Shown here piece after piece: positions 48,131-59,380 of a stretch of DNA of 64,000 bases (the stretch's first letter is position 1; every line of letters begins with the position of its first letter). The position numbers and the translations under genes are program-made. Origin of the DNA: Cristatella mucedo (taxonomy: Eukaryota; Bryozoa; Phylactolaemata; Cristatellidae); contig WPIO01000142.1 in NCBI GenBank assembly GCA_009760855.2, forward strand, positions 50,001 to 114,000. The letters run 5' to 3'. Under the pieces are notes generated by a model, which made no database searches, had not been told where the DNA came from, and was given only the letters and a program-made list of their open reading frames with translations.

Positions 48131-48904
48131 TTTCTGGTCCTTTTTCCAGCGTTAGATGGCATTTATCAAGAAGTCCGTATTGAGCGCTCAAACGAATATT
48201 TCCAAAAATGTCATTATAATCAGATAGTGCATATGCAACCCATCATGTTCTTGCAGCGTGTGAAAATAACAATGCTTTAATCGCTAAAGATGAGCATTAT
48301 CAGTTGGAAAGTGGGCCACTGCTTTAGAGTCCTCTCACCATAACTGTAGTTGCTTAGTTCTGCTTTCTTTCTAGAATTTGATTTTCTATTTTGACAGCTG
48401 AGCACAGATGCCTTTTTGATTGATCGCTTATTTTATAATGCAGTCTGTGTCTGGTTCATCAAGCCAGCTTGCACTGGGCAGCTTTATTGCGAGGCTGCTG
48501 CTGCTGATGCTGCTGCTGCCAGCACCGTCAGCCAAGAACCTGTCATTCCAATCTAAAGGTTGCTAAGATGTCAAGAGCCTGTCACAACCACTTGTCAGCC
48601 AGGTGCTGTCTAGTTGCCTTCTCGAGGTCTGCTGCACTATCCTCACTCGCTCTTAAAAATTAGGCCAAACCAGCTGCTCAGGGCCGAAAAGGCCTCGGAA
48701 AGGAATACGTATTTGTGCCTTGAGCAGATGTGTTAGACCGTCGTGGCACGGCTGCACCAGCTGGAATTAGTTTTAATAGCCAGCTGTAACTGCAAGAAAC
48801 GGCTTTGCATATTTTCAGCCTTCTCAGAAGAATAGTTGTGACAAACCGAACAGAAGATTGCAAAAGGCTATATTTTGAGTGTAAATTACTAGTTTTGTAC
48901 ATTT
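48131..48904. other. No gene seen
   Basis: Includes a short CTG run at about 48497-48520. No recognisable feature. Confidence 0.4.
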
Positions 48905-49038
48905 TGTTTGTTTATTAAGCATGATATTACTCACCATTCAATTGCATTTCCCTTTGCAGCAAAAGTAAAGCGCCTAGAGAGAGATTGAGTTCTCTGAGGG
49001 CGCTTTATCAAGTGCATTATTATTATTATTGTTATTAG
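48905..49038 (+). mobile_element. LINE family 1, 3' terminal 130 bp
   Basis: Only the last part of the 3' UTR, a perfect-looking 34-nt hairpin (48970-49003), GCTTTATCAAGTGC and the ATT tail. It is an extreme 5' truncation. Confidence 0.92.
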
Positions 49039-49635
49039 TTACATTATCACCTGAGAAGAAAATGTGCTATACTCCTCAAGTAATTTACCCATACCATAAT
49101 GACAATACAATTTTAGATTGATTTTTTTAATTCCAAGGTATATCTAAGATATGCACCCGAGACATGCAAATTGTTCTGGAAATAAAATATTCTGCAAATA
49201 CATTATTTTCCAAGTTATTGTCAATTCAGATCCAAATTGGAAATCAAGAACCCCACTTTTGGAAGAAGAGCCAAGGTTCTGCTGTATGAAGCCAAAAACT
49301 AATCAGAAGCAGCCCAATTGATCAAGGAGTAATTAGTTTTTTGACAAGTACAAGTATTTTCTAGTCAATAAAACAAGACCTTGCAGCTGCAACACCAACA
49401 GCGTTAGATTTCTTTACAAACACTCAATGCTGGAAAGTCCTGCGCCCAAGACGACAGGGTCCTTCGAAATATATAACCTATATATCATATGACAATTGCG
49501 ACAGTCTGCAGAGCCCATGAACAGGAATTTTCTTCCGCTGAATTAAACTATGTGTATGTATCAGAGTAATTTATCCCGAGCCGGTTAACCTCAGAGAGCA
49601 TAGATTTACTAACTATCGATTTACCGATGAACTAA
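49039..49635. other. No gene seen
   Basis: A/T-rich unique-looking sequence. Confidence 0.4.
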
Positions 49636-49785
49636 CCGACTGAAGAAAGAGCCGAAGAAGCAGAAGCAGCAGCAGCAGAAGCAGCAGTAGAAGCAAAGCT
49701 AGCAAAGGTGGCAAGGATCACACGAATCGCTAGAAAAACTAGATTACATGAAGTCAAAAAAGGAAAGTACCAAGTTAGAGATTAA
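49636..49785 (+). CDS. Ala/Glu-rich then basic open frame, unknown
   Basis: Open for 49 codons between TAA (49633) and TAA (49783-49785), with no ATG, so it could only be an exon or an ORF end. The first half is EEAEAAAAEAAVEAK-like, expected to be helical. The second half is basic (ARITRIARKTRLHEVKKGK). An ATT tail (about 49811-49830) preceded by TTAGAGATTAAG resembles a retroelement 3' end, so this may be the end of an unrecognised element and not a host exon. Confidence 0.25.
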   Translation, partial: PTEERAEEAEAAAAEAAVEAKLAKVARITRIARKTRLHEVKKGKYQVRD

Positions 49786-49810
49786 GATCTTTAGTTCTGC
49801 TATTAAAACG

Positions 49811-49830
49811 TCTTATTATTATTATTATTA
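49811..49830. repeat. (ATT)n
   Basis: About six units, in the position expected of a non-LTR element tail. Confidence 0.85.
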
Positions 49831-50343
49831 TGAAATTATAAGAGCCAACTCAGGATATGTGAACATGTTATTAAAAAGGGAAAAGTAAAGGGGTGGAAAG
49901 ATTTATCAATAATAATGATGGAGCCATACCTATTGTGGCATCATGATTGCTGTTTTGATGCCGGCTATATCTCATTTGTATTATTGATACTGTATGCAGC
50001 CGTAGTGTTACAAGAATTTCATGATTGCAAAAATTACTATTTTGCTTTCATGGAAAAAATGCTCTGTTCCGTGGCCTTTTGTGATTTCATAATTCGGGCA
50101 TATTTTTAAAGTGCCTAACTCATCAGTTTAAGCTGGTTCTTTGCAGCACTGGGTTTTGGTGCAGTACCCAACACCTGGCTGGTAATATTGGGTCTATTCT
50201 TATGTATGCATGCGTTAATACCAACTAGTAGTGTACGATATACAAATAGCAGTTGATTGCATGTATTTCGAGTAGATACAAATCTAAGTACACCTTCTAT
50301 GTACTGTATATATTGTTTGAATAGAAAATTAAACACTATACTC
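49831..50343. other. No gene supported
   Basis: A 64-codon hydrophobic frame at 49915-50109 (+) is unrecognised. Confidence 0.4.
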
Positions 50344-50507
50344 TAAATAATAATAATAATACATTTGATACAGCATCCTATTGATGACATCCACACATGG
50401 ATGGCAGAAAACTTTCTTAAATTGAATCATGCGAAAAACCAACTTGTTAGTTATGGGTAAACCTAGTGTGATTAAGAAATTGGAAAGGCTAAAGCTCAAA
50501 ATTAGAG
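50344..50507. mobile_element. Rearranged LINE family 1 pieces
   Basis: 50346-50378 is the reverse (minus) tail, reading AATAATACATTTGATACAGC. 50379-50507 is plus-strand RT sequence (codons for DDIHTWMAENFLKLN). That piece belongs downstream of the segment that follows it at 50508, so the order is scrambled. Confidence 0.8.
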
Positions 50508-51755
50508 ACTCCAGAGTATTGACATGAATGGACAAAGATCATCCGAGGTACCTCTGAAATATGGGGTACCTCAGGGCTCCGTGCTACGTCCGGTTCTTTT
50601 CACGGTTTATACTCTCCGTCTTGCTGATGTGATTGCCAAGCACAATCTAGGCTTTCACTTCTATGCGGATGACACTCAGTTGTACCTTTGCTTCGATCCC
50701 TCCCAACCATCGAGCACCTCGAATTCTCTCAACTCACTTGCTGCATGCATTGATGACATCCGCACATGGATGGCAGCAAATTTTCTAAAACTAAACGATG
50801 ATAAAACCAACTTAATAGTTATGGGCAAACCCAGTGTGATTCAGAGATCGGAAAGGCTGACTCTCAAAATTGGATCTGCCAGCATATCTCCAGTTGAATC
50901 AGCTCGAAATCTAGGTGTCATGTTTCAAAGTGACCTCTCGTTAGACGACCACATCAGCTCCACAATCAAGTCTGCCCACTTTCAGCTACATAATATTGCT
51001 AAAATTCGGGCTTGTTTAGATAAGGATACCACGTCAAAATTGGTCCATGCATTTGTAACATCCCGTCTTAAATTTCTGTAACTCACTGCTTGCTGGCCTA
51101 CCGGCATATGCAATCAGGCGATTACAGATGGTGCAAAACTCTGCGGCTAGGCTTGTCTGTCGTGAGCATTGCAGTTGCCACATCACACCACTTCTCGCCG
51201 ACCTGCACTGGCTACCAGTCAAGCAACGGATCGACTTCAAGGTTTTGTCGCTCACTTTTAGGTCACTTCATTCTTTGGCTCCAGCCTATCTCTCAGATAT
51301 ACTCCCCCATCAGGCCAAGCATCGTACCACCCACTTTTCGGAATCCAACAGTTTACTACTACCTCGTACAAACCTCAAATCCTTTGGAGACCATGCATTT
51401 AGTTTGTATGCTCCCAAAGACTGGAACTCACTCCTCACTTGCGTCAGAACATCCCCTGACTTGACCACATTTAAAAAGAACTTAAAAACACAACTATTTA
51501 GGACAGCATTTAGTGGGTCCCTGTGATTCGTCCTTGATGTGCTTATGCATGCTGACACTGTGCATGCTGCCACTAACCACATTTGTATGCTGACCCTGTG
51601 CATGTCATCCCTAACCATGATATTCATGTTGTTTATCAAGCATGATATTGCTCAGCATTCAATCGCGTTTCTCTTGCAGCAAATGTAAAGCACCTAGAAA
51701 AAGATTGAGTTCTCCGAGGTGCATCAAGTGCATTAATATCATTATTATTATTATT
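50508..51755 (+). mobile_element. LINE family 1 copy, 1.25 kb
   Basis: Plus-strand copy from the codons for QSIDVNGQRSSEV through the ORF end, the 3' UTR with its two 38-bp repeats, the hairpin (partly deleted) and the ATT tail at about 51728-51755. Confidence 0.93.
50524..51526 (+). pseudogene. LINE reverse transcriptase ORF, frameshifted
   Basis: The RT C-terminal half. GVPQGSVLRP and FYADDTQLYL (second catalytic box) are intact. The frame is open from 50524 to a stop at 51079-51081. There CTTAAATTTCTGTAAC has one base more than the codons RLDFCN of other copies, a +1 frameshift. The rest is read in another frame (51128-51526) with HWLPVKQRIDFKVL and PRTNLKSFGDHAF to the end FRTAFSGSL. The first catalytic Asp block is missing by truncation. 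Confidence 0.88.
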
Positions 51756-52021
51756 ATAAAATTGACTCTGCCGGCATATCTCCTGTTGAATCTGCACTTA
51801 TTCACGGTATCATGTTCCAAAGTGACCTTTCATTAGATGAACACATCAGCTCCACAATCAAGTCTGCCCACTTCTAGCTACATAACATTGCTAAAACTCG
51901 GGCTTGTTTAGACAGGGATGCCACATCTAAATTGGTCCATGCATTTGTGACATCCCATATTGCAAAGAGCCTAGAAAGAGATTGAGTTCTCTGAGGGTGC
52001 TATATCAAATGTATTATTATT
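51756..52021 (+). mobile_element. LINE family 1 copy with large internal deletion
   Basis: Starts in codons for KIDSAGISPVES, runs to TTTGTGACATCCCAT (about 51957), then jumps directly to the 3' hairpin (GCCTAGAAAGAGATTGAG) and ATT tail. The C-terminal ORF and most of the 3' UTR are missing. Confidence 0.88.
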
Positions 52022-53154
52022 GTGTGAAATATTATGCAAGAACTAGTGCTGCTCGTTGGTATAGAAGGATGGGCATTGAAACTTAACCATTACTCGTGAG
52101 GTCTTTGGCTGGTATTACCCTATTGCCCGTTGCAACTGTTTCTGATGCCAAGTTGCACATATTCATAATATTGTTATAACTAACTATTAATACTCATAAA
52201 ACATTATATAGCATACAGTAGAAACATTAAAAAGAATAATAATATCTCGTTTTTTTAGAGCCTGTTACGAGAATTGAATCTTTATTTAGGGTCTTTTTCA
52301 AATAAATGCACGAGAAATAATAAAAGAGCAATTACTGACAAGCAAGCAATGCTTGGGAAAGCATGGAAAACACACCAAGTATCATGGTTAGACATTTAGC
52401 ATGAAAAGGCGCACAAGAAAGCACTCGGTGAAGACGCTGGTTAGTAGGACTATCGGTGACTAACACGCACCGATCATGGGCAGGCTAGAATGCAAAGCAC
52501 GTGCGAAAAAAGAGACTTTTGGTTGATTCTGAGCTGTAGGGGAAGGCCAAGCAGAGCAGATTCGTCCCTAGCCCGATCAGCCAGCTCTGCTGCTCGGCCT
52601 GGGGGGTCAACCGATCCCGTGCTGGCCTGATCCCCTGAGTGCCTAGCCACTTCTCTTAGAGGCAGCACTCAGTCCAGCTCTGTTGCTACTGCAGCCGGAT
52701 GCTACGTAGCTCGGCAAAGACCTCGGGGCACCCTGCCGCCGAGTGCAGCTCGGCGGCTGCCCAACTTTTGGACTAGAAGCCAGCCAAAGTCTCAAAACCC
52801 TCACAGCCACACTCGAAAGCTACTCGAGATTGCTTGGCGAGCCTCTCACATCCAGGGGTGGCGATGTTGCTCTGCACGTTGGGCAGGCAGCACTTTGCTC
52901 ACTCATGCCCACTCTGCTGCAGCCGCCGCTGCTTGGATCTTTGCTGCCAACCTGTGGCTGGCTTCTCAAGCTGCTATGACACGGAGAGAGCAGTTGTCTC
53001 TATCCCTCGAGTGATCAGGGTGCTTGCTTTTAGCGTTTGACGTCGATCGTCGACGTTGGTATGTCAGCAATCCCGCGGCGGGGGTCGTTTCTTGCTGCTC
53101 TGGACTGTGCTTGCTGAGCATGTCGCACCCCTCCTCCCATCGCTCGCTGCCAAA
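52022..53154. other. No gene supported
   Basis: 52022-52480 is A/T-rich. 52500-53150 is richer in GC, with unrecognised frames, and lies upstream of the globin-like exon. Confidence 0.4.
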
Positions 53155-53251
53155 ATGGCATCGGCCCTAAAAATACCTCCGTGCATTAAAGACCACTACA
53201 GGAGCGTCATCAAAACGAGCTGGCCAAGCCTGGAGCTGCAACTTGAACAGG
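53155..53251 (+). CDS. Putative first exon of a globin-like gene
   Basis: ATG at 53155 in a good context (AAAATGG). The 32 complete codons read MASALKIPP then an A-helix-like stretch with VIKTSWPSLELQLEQ. Globins such as globin X and neuroglobin have a conserved Trp in helix A within a pattern like (I/V)xxSW...L...(L/I)xxVG, and this segment fits up to the residue before VG. The exon can end at 53251, with donor AGG|GTGGGT and phase 1, so the next codon starts with G as Val requires. After the donor the frame soon stops (53290), as an intron would. I could not find the next globin exon (the one with the distal His) in the following 10 kb. A chance match remains possible. Confidence 0.35.
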
Positions 53252-55097
53252 GTGGGTTACCTGAGCACTACGATCCAGTAGGTCGAACTTAAATGCTGGC
53301 TGGAGAGAAGGCAACTCCGGGTTGTTTCCGGCATGCTTGCAGATTTTAGACACGCTCAGCCTTGCCTCAAACTATTCCCGAGATAACGGTAACAATCACT
53401 TGCGAAATCAAGGGAAGCTGAAGCTTCCCAACTCTTCCTCTTGCCATCTTGCTTATTACATGTGAGTAGTAACTTTGCTCACCGGCATCAATAATCGGTC
53501 GACACGCTTCCGGCTTTTAACTCTGTTCCCACCAGGAGATTGAATTTGGACAGGAGCAGAATGAATTGGGGCTGGCAAGTGAACTGCCATCGGGTTGCAT
53601 TTATCCAGCAAAGTCGTGCTTGACGTAAGCAACTAGCCAAAACGGTTCAGCGGGTGGGCCTACACCCAAGCGCCAGCCAAGAAGCCAAGAGCAGGCCTCC
53701 AGATTTTATTCTTGTCTAGAATAGCTGGCGTCAAGTGCCTTAAACTCGAAAAGTCTTGCTGGTAACCTTCCGTGTAGAAGGCTGGCCGGCATCCAGGCCT
53801 CTGATCAATACAGAGAACAAGGGACTGCCATTGTAGTGGTGGGCAGCTGGCACTACAGAGCTACGTGACTTCTGTTGGGTAGGAGGTAACAGTGCCCTAA
53901 TACGCTTAAATGGAAGCACAAGCACCTGGCACTGCCCTTGATACTCCTAAGATCTGGTAGCATCTCGTGAGTGTGACACGTGATTAGAACTGACCGGTTT
54001 CAGGAGTGAGGTAGTGAATGTGCCACCACGATAAACATCGCATAGGCCAAAGTGGTCATTGCCTATCCCATAATGCCAACAGCTCACCGGAAACATGCTC
54101 TCAGAATATGACGGCCTGTTTTGAGCCTACCTTAAGGAGAATGCCAGGCAGCAAGCCTCTTTCGGCTTAAAGACTATCCATGGTCTGGAAATTGCCCTGG
54201 AAATTCTGGAAGTTTTTGCTTTTAACTGTACATTGATTAGACTGTTGCACAGGATGCCGATTCCAATCACTTGCCACCATTCTGCTGGGCACCTTAAGAT
54301 ATGACAAAGATGGATCGACAATGCTTTCGCGAGACCAACTCTGAAAAGCACGAAGGTGGGATGAATTCCTAAGCTTGCACTTCTTCTGAAGTTCATTTAT
54401 GCAGTACCTGAGCAGCTGCTTCTCTGTGCTCTTTTACAAATCTCTTTCCTTCGTCTCTGCTTCTCGATCACCTTACCATATCGGCCAAGAGAGATCTCTC
54501 CCTCTTTCTCTCTCCATCTAATCTGCAGCAATATCAAGATCGCCATAGTCTGCCCCCAAAGGTAACTCTGCTGTCAGCTCTTGCCAGCACTCTGGTCGTT
54601 CAGTCAGTTGCTGGCCGAGCCGAGGAGACAGTGGCCGATCCCAGCCCTCCGAGACAGTCGCAGGCAGCTCTGACCATCGGCAAACTTGCAGCTCTAATTT
54701 CAGCAACCTTGCTGTACCGCGGGTGATGGCCCCTAAATGAAACATACTTGCGACACTTCATCCAGACTCGGAGGTACGATGATGCGATGGAGCCGATCAC
54801 GACTCGGAGCCATAGGAGGTGCGCGCACCGTGGAGAAGGTGCAGCTAACGCGGCCTGCTAGGAGCCGTGAGGCTCAGCCCTCCTCCTTGGCAATTGATCG
54901 AATCTGTGCCGAATCATTGCCTCGAACAGAAGCAGCAGCACCACCACCACCACCCTACCACCCCCCTAACTGGCAGCTGCAGTCTCAACCAAAACTTGGT
55001 TTCCTTAACTGACTCTTTCTCGATTCGTTGTTCATGTTGTTTCATGCAAAAAAGTGAATATTATCTCAAGCTCGTGTGACGGAATAATAATAATAAA
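53252..55097. other. No further exon recognised
   Basis: A good acceptor-like site (TTAACTCTGTTCCCACCAG, ending about 53537) is followed by a frame without globin similarity. CAC/CCA-rich run at about 54932-54966. Confidence 0.35.
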
Positions 55098-55268
55098 TAC
55101 AAGCTGATTTAACAGCCTCTTTTTGTATAGCGACACAAGAGCCTTGACAGCTATCACCACCGCTTGCAGTGGTGATAAATGATCGCCCACCATAGGATTC
55201 GAACCCACAACCTCGGGGCCAAGGTCTTGAAAAGCAACCGCCTTACCTAGTGAGCCATTACGGCTCGC
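55098..55268 (-). mobile_element. SINE-A copy, complete
   Basis: Minus strand: head GAGCCGTAATGGCTCACTAGG, B box GGTTCGAATCC, core and tail GAGGCTGTTAAATCAGC. It is preceded in plus text by ATAATAATAATAAAT. The inverted repeat between the boxes has two mismatches. Confidence 0.93.
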
Positions 55269-56267
55269 ACTCTTGTCTCGACAGACATGGCGGCAAGTAT
55301 TTGCACCAGCAATGGCATTGGTCGGGCTAATACCAGCCGTGGCACTTACTCGTTCCCGGTTTCGTGCCTGCTCATTCCTGAACCAGTGCTTTAAATGAGT
55401 TTCCTCCTCTTCCCCCCCCCCCCCCAGCTGGTATTAACCATCCGGCCAAGCTTTAAACGAATTACTGCTGGTGAGGCAAGAACTCCCGGCCCCATGGCAC
55501 GTGACCGGCTATCGAAGAAAACCGCCTCATATGGGCTGAGGGCATTGCCAGCAGTTGCGGTCACAGAAGCAGAAACCTCTGGCGACTTCCGTGAGGTGAT
55601 AGCTGAGAGCTGAGGCGATTGGCTGGCCTCCTCTTCCTCCATTGGCTAACCGACTTCCTCTCTGTTTCCTGAGGCTAGCGAGGCCCATGGTTGCTGGCAT
55701 GATTGTCCTGATGCTGATGAGTCTGCAGCACCGATTGACCTAACCGTCTACTAACTACCGTCACTTTTCCGGGCGATCGGTTTCATGGCAGCAGGCGGCA
55801 CTCAAGCACAGTGGCCTGGTACTCGGTCATCCTTTTTCATAGGCACTCTCTTGCCTTTGGGCTAGCCTGGTTATGGCAAGCCCGCAGGTGTGAGGCCCAA
55901 CAAAACTGGAGGCAAGTAAGCTGCGAGTACGGTGCTGACGTTTGATGAATGGGAACAGACGCAGGAGACCGACTTATATGGGAGCAGATCCGGACCGTGG
56001 CTCGCTGCACGTTGGCCACTGTCGGCCAGTGTCGGCCGGAGCTGCCTCGGCTCAGGCTCCTGCAGCATTGGAGCTAAGGGAGACGACAGCTGCTCTGAAG
56101 GTCCATTCTGGACTGCATGCGTCTTCCTAGTTGCTGCTAGCAATTGGCTTAGATCAGCTCCGAGCATTCTGCTGAGAGGCAGCCAAGCCAAGGCTGGATC
56201 GCTTGAAGACGACAAAGAATACTCTGCTTCTTTTCTAGTGCTAAAATATCTAATCATAAAGGAGTGC
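55269..56267. other. No gene supported
   Basis: C run at 55414-55426. Overlapping 60-134-codon frames at 55837-56336 on both strands are unrecognised. Confidence 0.4.
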
Positions 56268-56365
56268 ACAATAATAATAGTCTTTCGGATTTTGGCCGAA
56301 GAGAACCTAATCTCTATTCAGGTGCTGTATCACTAGCTGCAAGAGAAGCAATAACTTAGTTAATG
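56268..56365 (-). mobile_element. LINE family 1 3' end fragment (decayed)
   Basis: Plus text ATAATAATAG, GAAGAGAACCTAATCTC, CAGGTGCTGTATCAC and GCTGCAAGAGAAGC follows the LINE tail, hairpin and 3' UTR order. Confidence 0.6.
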
Positions 56366-57584
56366 ACAAAAAAAAGTTGTGCTTATGCGCAGAAAAGGGT
56401 ATTGGTTCCATGCCCCCCACCCACCCGTTAGAAAGATGTCAAAGTAGCATTCGTGTCTTTGGGTAACCACAGTCACTACTCTGGCCATGGTAGAGGCTCT
56501 ATCCTTTGTACATCTAAGACAAAAGACCCACTTTGAAAGAGCTTAACTATGTTTAGCCAGGCCGGCTGGGGGAGGCTTGTGGTGGCAGATGTAGTCGGCT
56601 TCTGAGTGTGCTCTGTCTTGCCTACGACCTGCCTGCGACTAATCCGGTCAGCTGCACCCGTAGCCAACTGCCTCTCCTCGAGGCAAGTCTGTAACTTGAG
56701 CCAATTTAGCTCATCAGGGAGAAAAGCCATTTGGCCGCGTGCACTCTTAGCCTCACAATAATGTACTTTTCAGTCCGAGGTCCGTAAGCTGTGGCCAAGC
56801 AATTCAGCCGAATGAATCGGTGCACGCTGCTGAGAATCTTTGAGTCTGCCTGCACCATTTTGTCGAGTCTCTGCCTACATGTATGTTACAAACGTGCAGA
56901 ACAGCTCAGCACTGTGGAACTCAAACATCCGCATAGTAAGTGACCACGAGACCGATAGCGAAGCCTTGCCTCGAGGCTGACGACGGACGGCCAGAAGCAG
57001 CGACAGCATTTCCAAAGAAGCCAACTAATATTAGTCAACCACCGGGCAGTAAAAAATAAATTGGCTAAACGTGCGCGATCGAAGCCCCAACATGGTACAA
57101 GTTAATTAGTATTAGTAATCTACTCTAATCCCGAGAGAATTACTATTGGGCTGCATAACCTAATATTATTCGAACCATGAATATCAACTCCTGAACACAC
57201 CCCGACTGGCGATCTTTCCAGTACATGCATTACACAATTAACATGGTAGAAAGCAACATTTAAATACTTCGCATGTTGTATACCTTTTGTATTCTATGTG
57301 CTGTATGCGTGCCTCTGCACCAATCTTTCCCAGAAAAAAGCAACACAAAAAAATCCCTTAATGTGTTTTCTTTTTGTCTAATTGTAGGCTCTTTTTTTAT
57401 TACTCAGCCTCCCATTGGAAGCAACTTAATTTTGTTTAAAACACCATCGAAGTCAGCGGCTGTGCATTTATTTCTGTGTGCGTATATAAAAAGCTAAGTA
57501 GCTTAGCGGTGGAGAAAACTCATTTCTGTTATGCAACCGAATGACAAAACCGCTTCCGACATCGACGGTCACCAGTAAAGATTT
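56366..57584. other. No gene supported
   Basis: Unique-looking sequence. A 74-codon hydrophobic frame at 57273-57497 (+) is unrecognised. Confidence 0.4.
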
Positions 57585-57690
57585 TGGGGAGGCAAACTGC
57601 CAGGCATAGTTTCATCATCGTTCAGTTCAAGAAAGTTGGCCATTTTCCACGATTGAACCTCCGAAAGATCAGAGATCGGCTTCTTTCCAG
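57585..57690 (-). mobile_element. LINE family 1 fragment (RT)
   Basis: The minus strand reads WKMANFLELNDDET, matching WMAANFLKLNDDKT of better copies. Confidence 0.75.
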
Positions 57691-57705
57691 AAACGTGACT
57701 CGTAA

Positions 57706-58290
57706 GCTCTGCCATAAAATCTTCAAGCTTAGTAAGTAAGTTCCACTCTGGTTTAAGAGCCAATCACTCCTCCACAGAATCAGGCATGTAATGTACTGTG
57801 TCTCCGTCTATAATACCGCAAAGCCACAAAGACTAAGTGGGTGTTACGCTAGAGAGTTTTCTATGGCTCACCCAGAGTTTACGCGGCTTTCGGTTACAAA
57901 GAGAAAGTGAGAAGCCTAGCTGAGTCAGGAGGGTTGTTGACGTAGTGATCGGCATGGACGTAGCAGCTCAAGACGAAGAGTGAGTGCATAACGACCGTTT
58001 CAGCAATGCAGACTTGTATAGGTTTTCTCTGCTTGTATTGCTGGATCTAGCGGTAGCCTTTGATCGCCGACTCATTCTCGGACGCCTCGTATCTTGCACG
58101 GGCATCGTAGGCACCGAGCCGCACTGCAATAACTTTGCTTTATCTCATCGGAAAGTCTTCGTCCAGAGCTTTCAGGTGTCAATAGGCGGCAGACATCCGA
58201 GGAGCCTCAAAAGTACAGGATACCTTAGCGCGCGCTGTGTACTGTGCGCTTGCTTTGCTAACTCCGCTTCCTAATGTATACTCTCTTTCT
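57706..58290 (+). mobile_element. LINE family 1 relic, RT N-terminal half, with an insert
   Basis: SLVSKFHSGLRANHSSTESG is read on plus at about 57727-57786. After about 180 bp of unrelated sequence (about 57800-57983), the RT resumes at about 57984 with MHNDRFSNADLYRFSLLVLL and DLAVAFD. It then decays toward 58290. Together with the minus fragment at 57585-57690 it forms opposite-facing LINE pieces. Confidence 0.78.
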
Positions 58291-58834
58291 TGCCGACAAT
58301 GATAATAAAAAAGATAATCATAATCGTGATGGATTTGTAGGCCCGTGGGCAGCTTTTCTGCTTGCTATGCACTTTACATATACTTGCAAGGTAGCAAGAC
58401 AATGCGATTAGTGGCAACATGCGAAGTGTGAGCGCAGGCACATGAAAGCACAGAGGACAATCCCCAAGGCCCAAGCAAGTGCTGTTAGAAACAGTTGCGT
58501 TTTTAACTTCTTCTTAAATGTCTGGTAAGGGAAAGTCAGTCAGTCGTGACGTCAATCGGGAGTAGGCTTTGGGAGCATATGAACTAAAGGCACGGTCTCC
58601 AAAGGATTTTCAGTTGGTTTGAGGCACAGTTAAATTATTTGAGTCAGAATAGCCGCGGTAGTTCCTAGCCTGCCTGTGATTAGTTCTGATAGGTAGGCTA
58701 GACCAAGAGAAAAAAGGAGCATGAAAGTGAGTGACTAAACCTTGAATTCGACGCATTGCTTGACTGGGAGCCAGTGCACGTTGGCGAGAAGTGGTGTAAT
58801 ATGGCAACTGTGACGCTTATGACAGACTGAACTG

Positions 58835-59110
58835 GCAGGAAGATCTGCAAGTAGTGAGTAGCAGAAGTCAAGATTTGAAGTTACAAATGTATGAACCAAC
58901 TTGGATGTGATATCCCTGTTATAACGGACCCAAATTTTCACATAATAATAATAATAATAATATTGCACTTGATAAAGCGCCATATTATTATTATTATTAT
59001 TATGTGAAAATTTGGGTCCGTTATAACAGGGATATCACATCCAAGTTGGTTCATACATTTGTAACTTCAAATCTTGACTTCTGCTACTCACTACTTGCAG
59101 ATCTTCCTGC
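58835..59110. repeat. Perfect 129-bp inverted repeat, 18-nt spacer
   Basis: 58835-58963 and 58982-59110 are exact reverse complements by my reading. The spacer TGCACTTGATAAAGCGCC is the extreme 3' end of LINE family 1. A third, direct copy of the outer 34 bp (TGCAAGTAGTGAGTAGCAG...) follows at 59108-59141. Confidence 0.95.
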
Positions 59111-59171
59111 AAGTAGTGAGTAGCAGAAGTCAAGATTTGAAAGTTGGCTTTCATCTATGTGAGGATGTCAG

Positions 59172-59380
59172 CAACACAAAAATAATTCACTTGTACGGCG
59201 CCTCAAGAGGACCAAATCTCTATCCATCATGCACTTGCTATACCCCGCATCCAGGGTGAGAGCTCAAGACCTCGGCCATGAAGCGAAATAATAATAATAA
59301 TATTCCTAATACTACATTTGATATCACCTTGACCTCCATCAATAAAGGCGATCGCCTTAGTCCGTGGCTTAAACCAGTGC
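59172..59380 (-). mobile_element. SINE-B copy inside a LINE, itself interrupted
   Basis: Tail and hairpin at 59178-59225 (GCGCCTCAAGAGGACC in plus text), decayed B box near 59255, head CTTAGTCCGTGGCTTAAACC near 59354-59373. At about 59286-59326 an ATAAT-rich LINE tail piece (CTACATTTGATATCACC) interrupts it. Flanks GCAACACA (left) and GCAATACA (right) look like a target duplication. Confidence 0.8.

Noticed and set aside
56836-56880. Plus-strand reading LLRIFES, resembling a globin B/C region, as a second exon for 53155-53251
   Set aside because: The nearest good acceptor (TACTTTTCAG) puts a stop in this frame and the phases do not match the first exon. It is 3.6 kb away and the match is seven residues.
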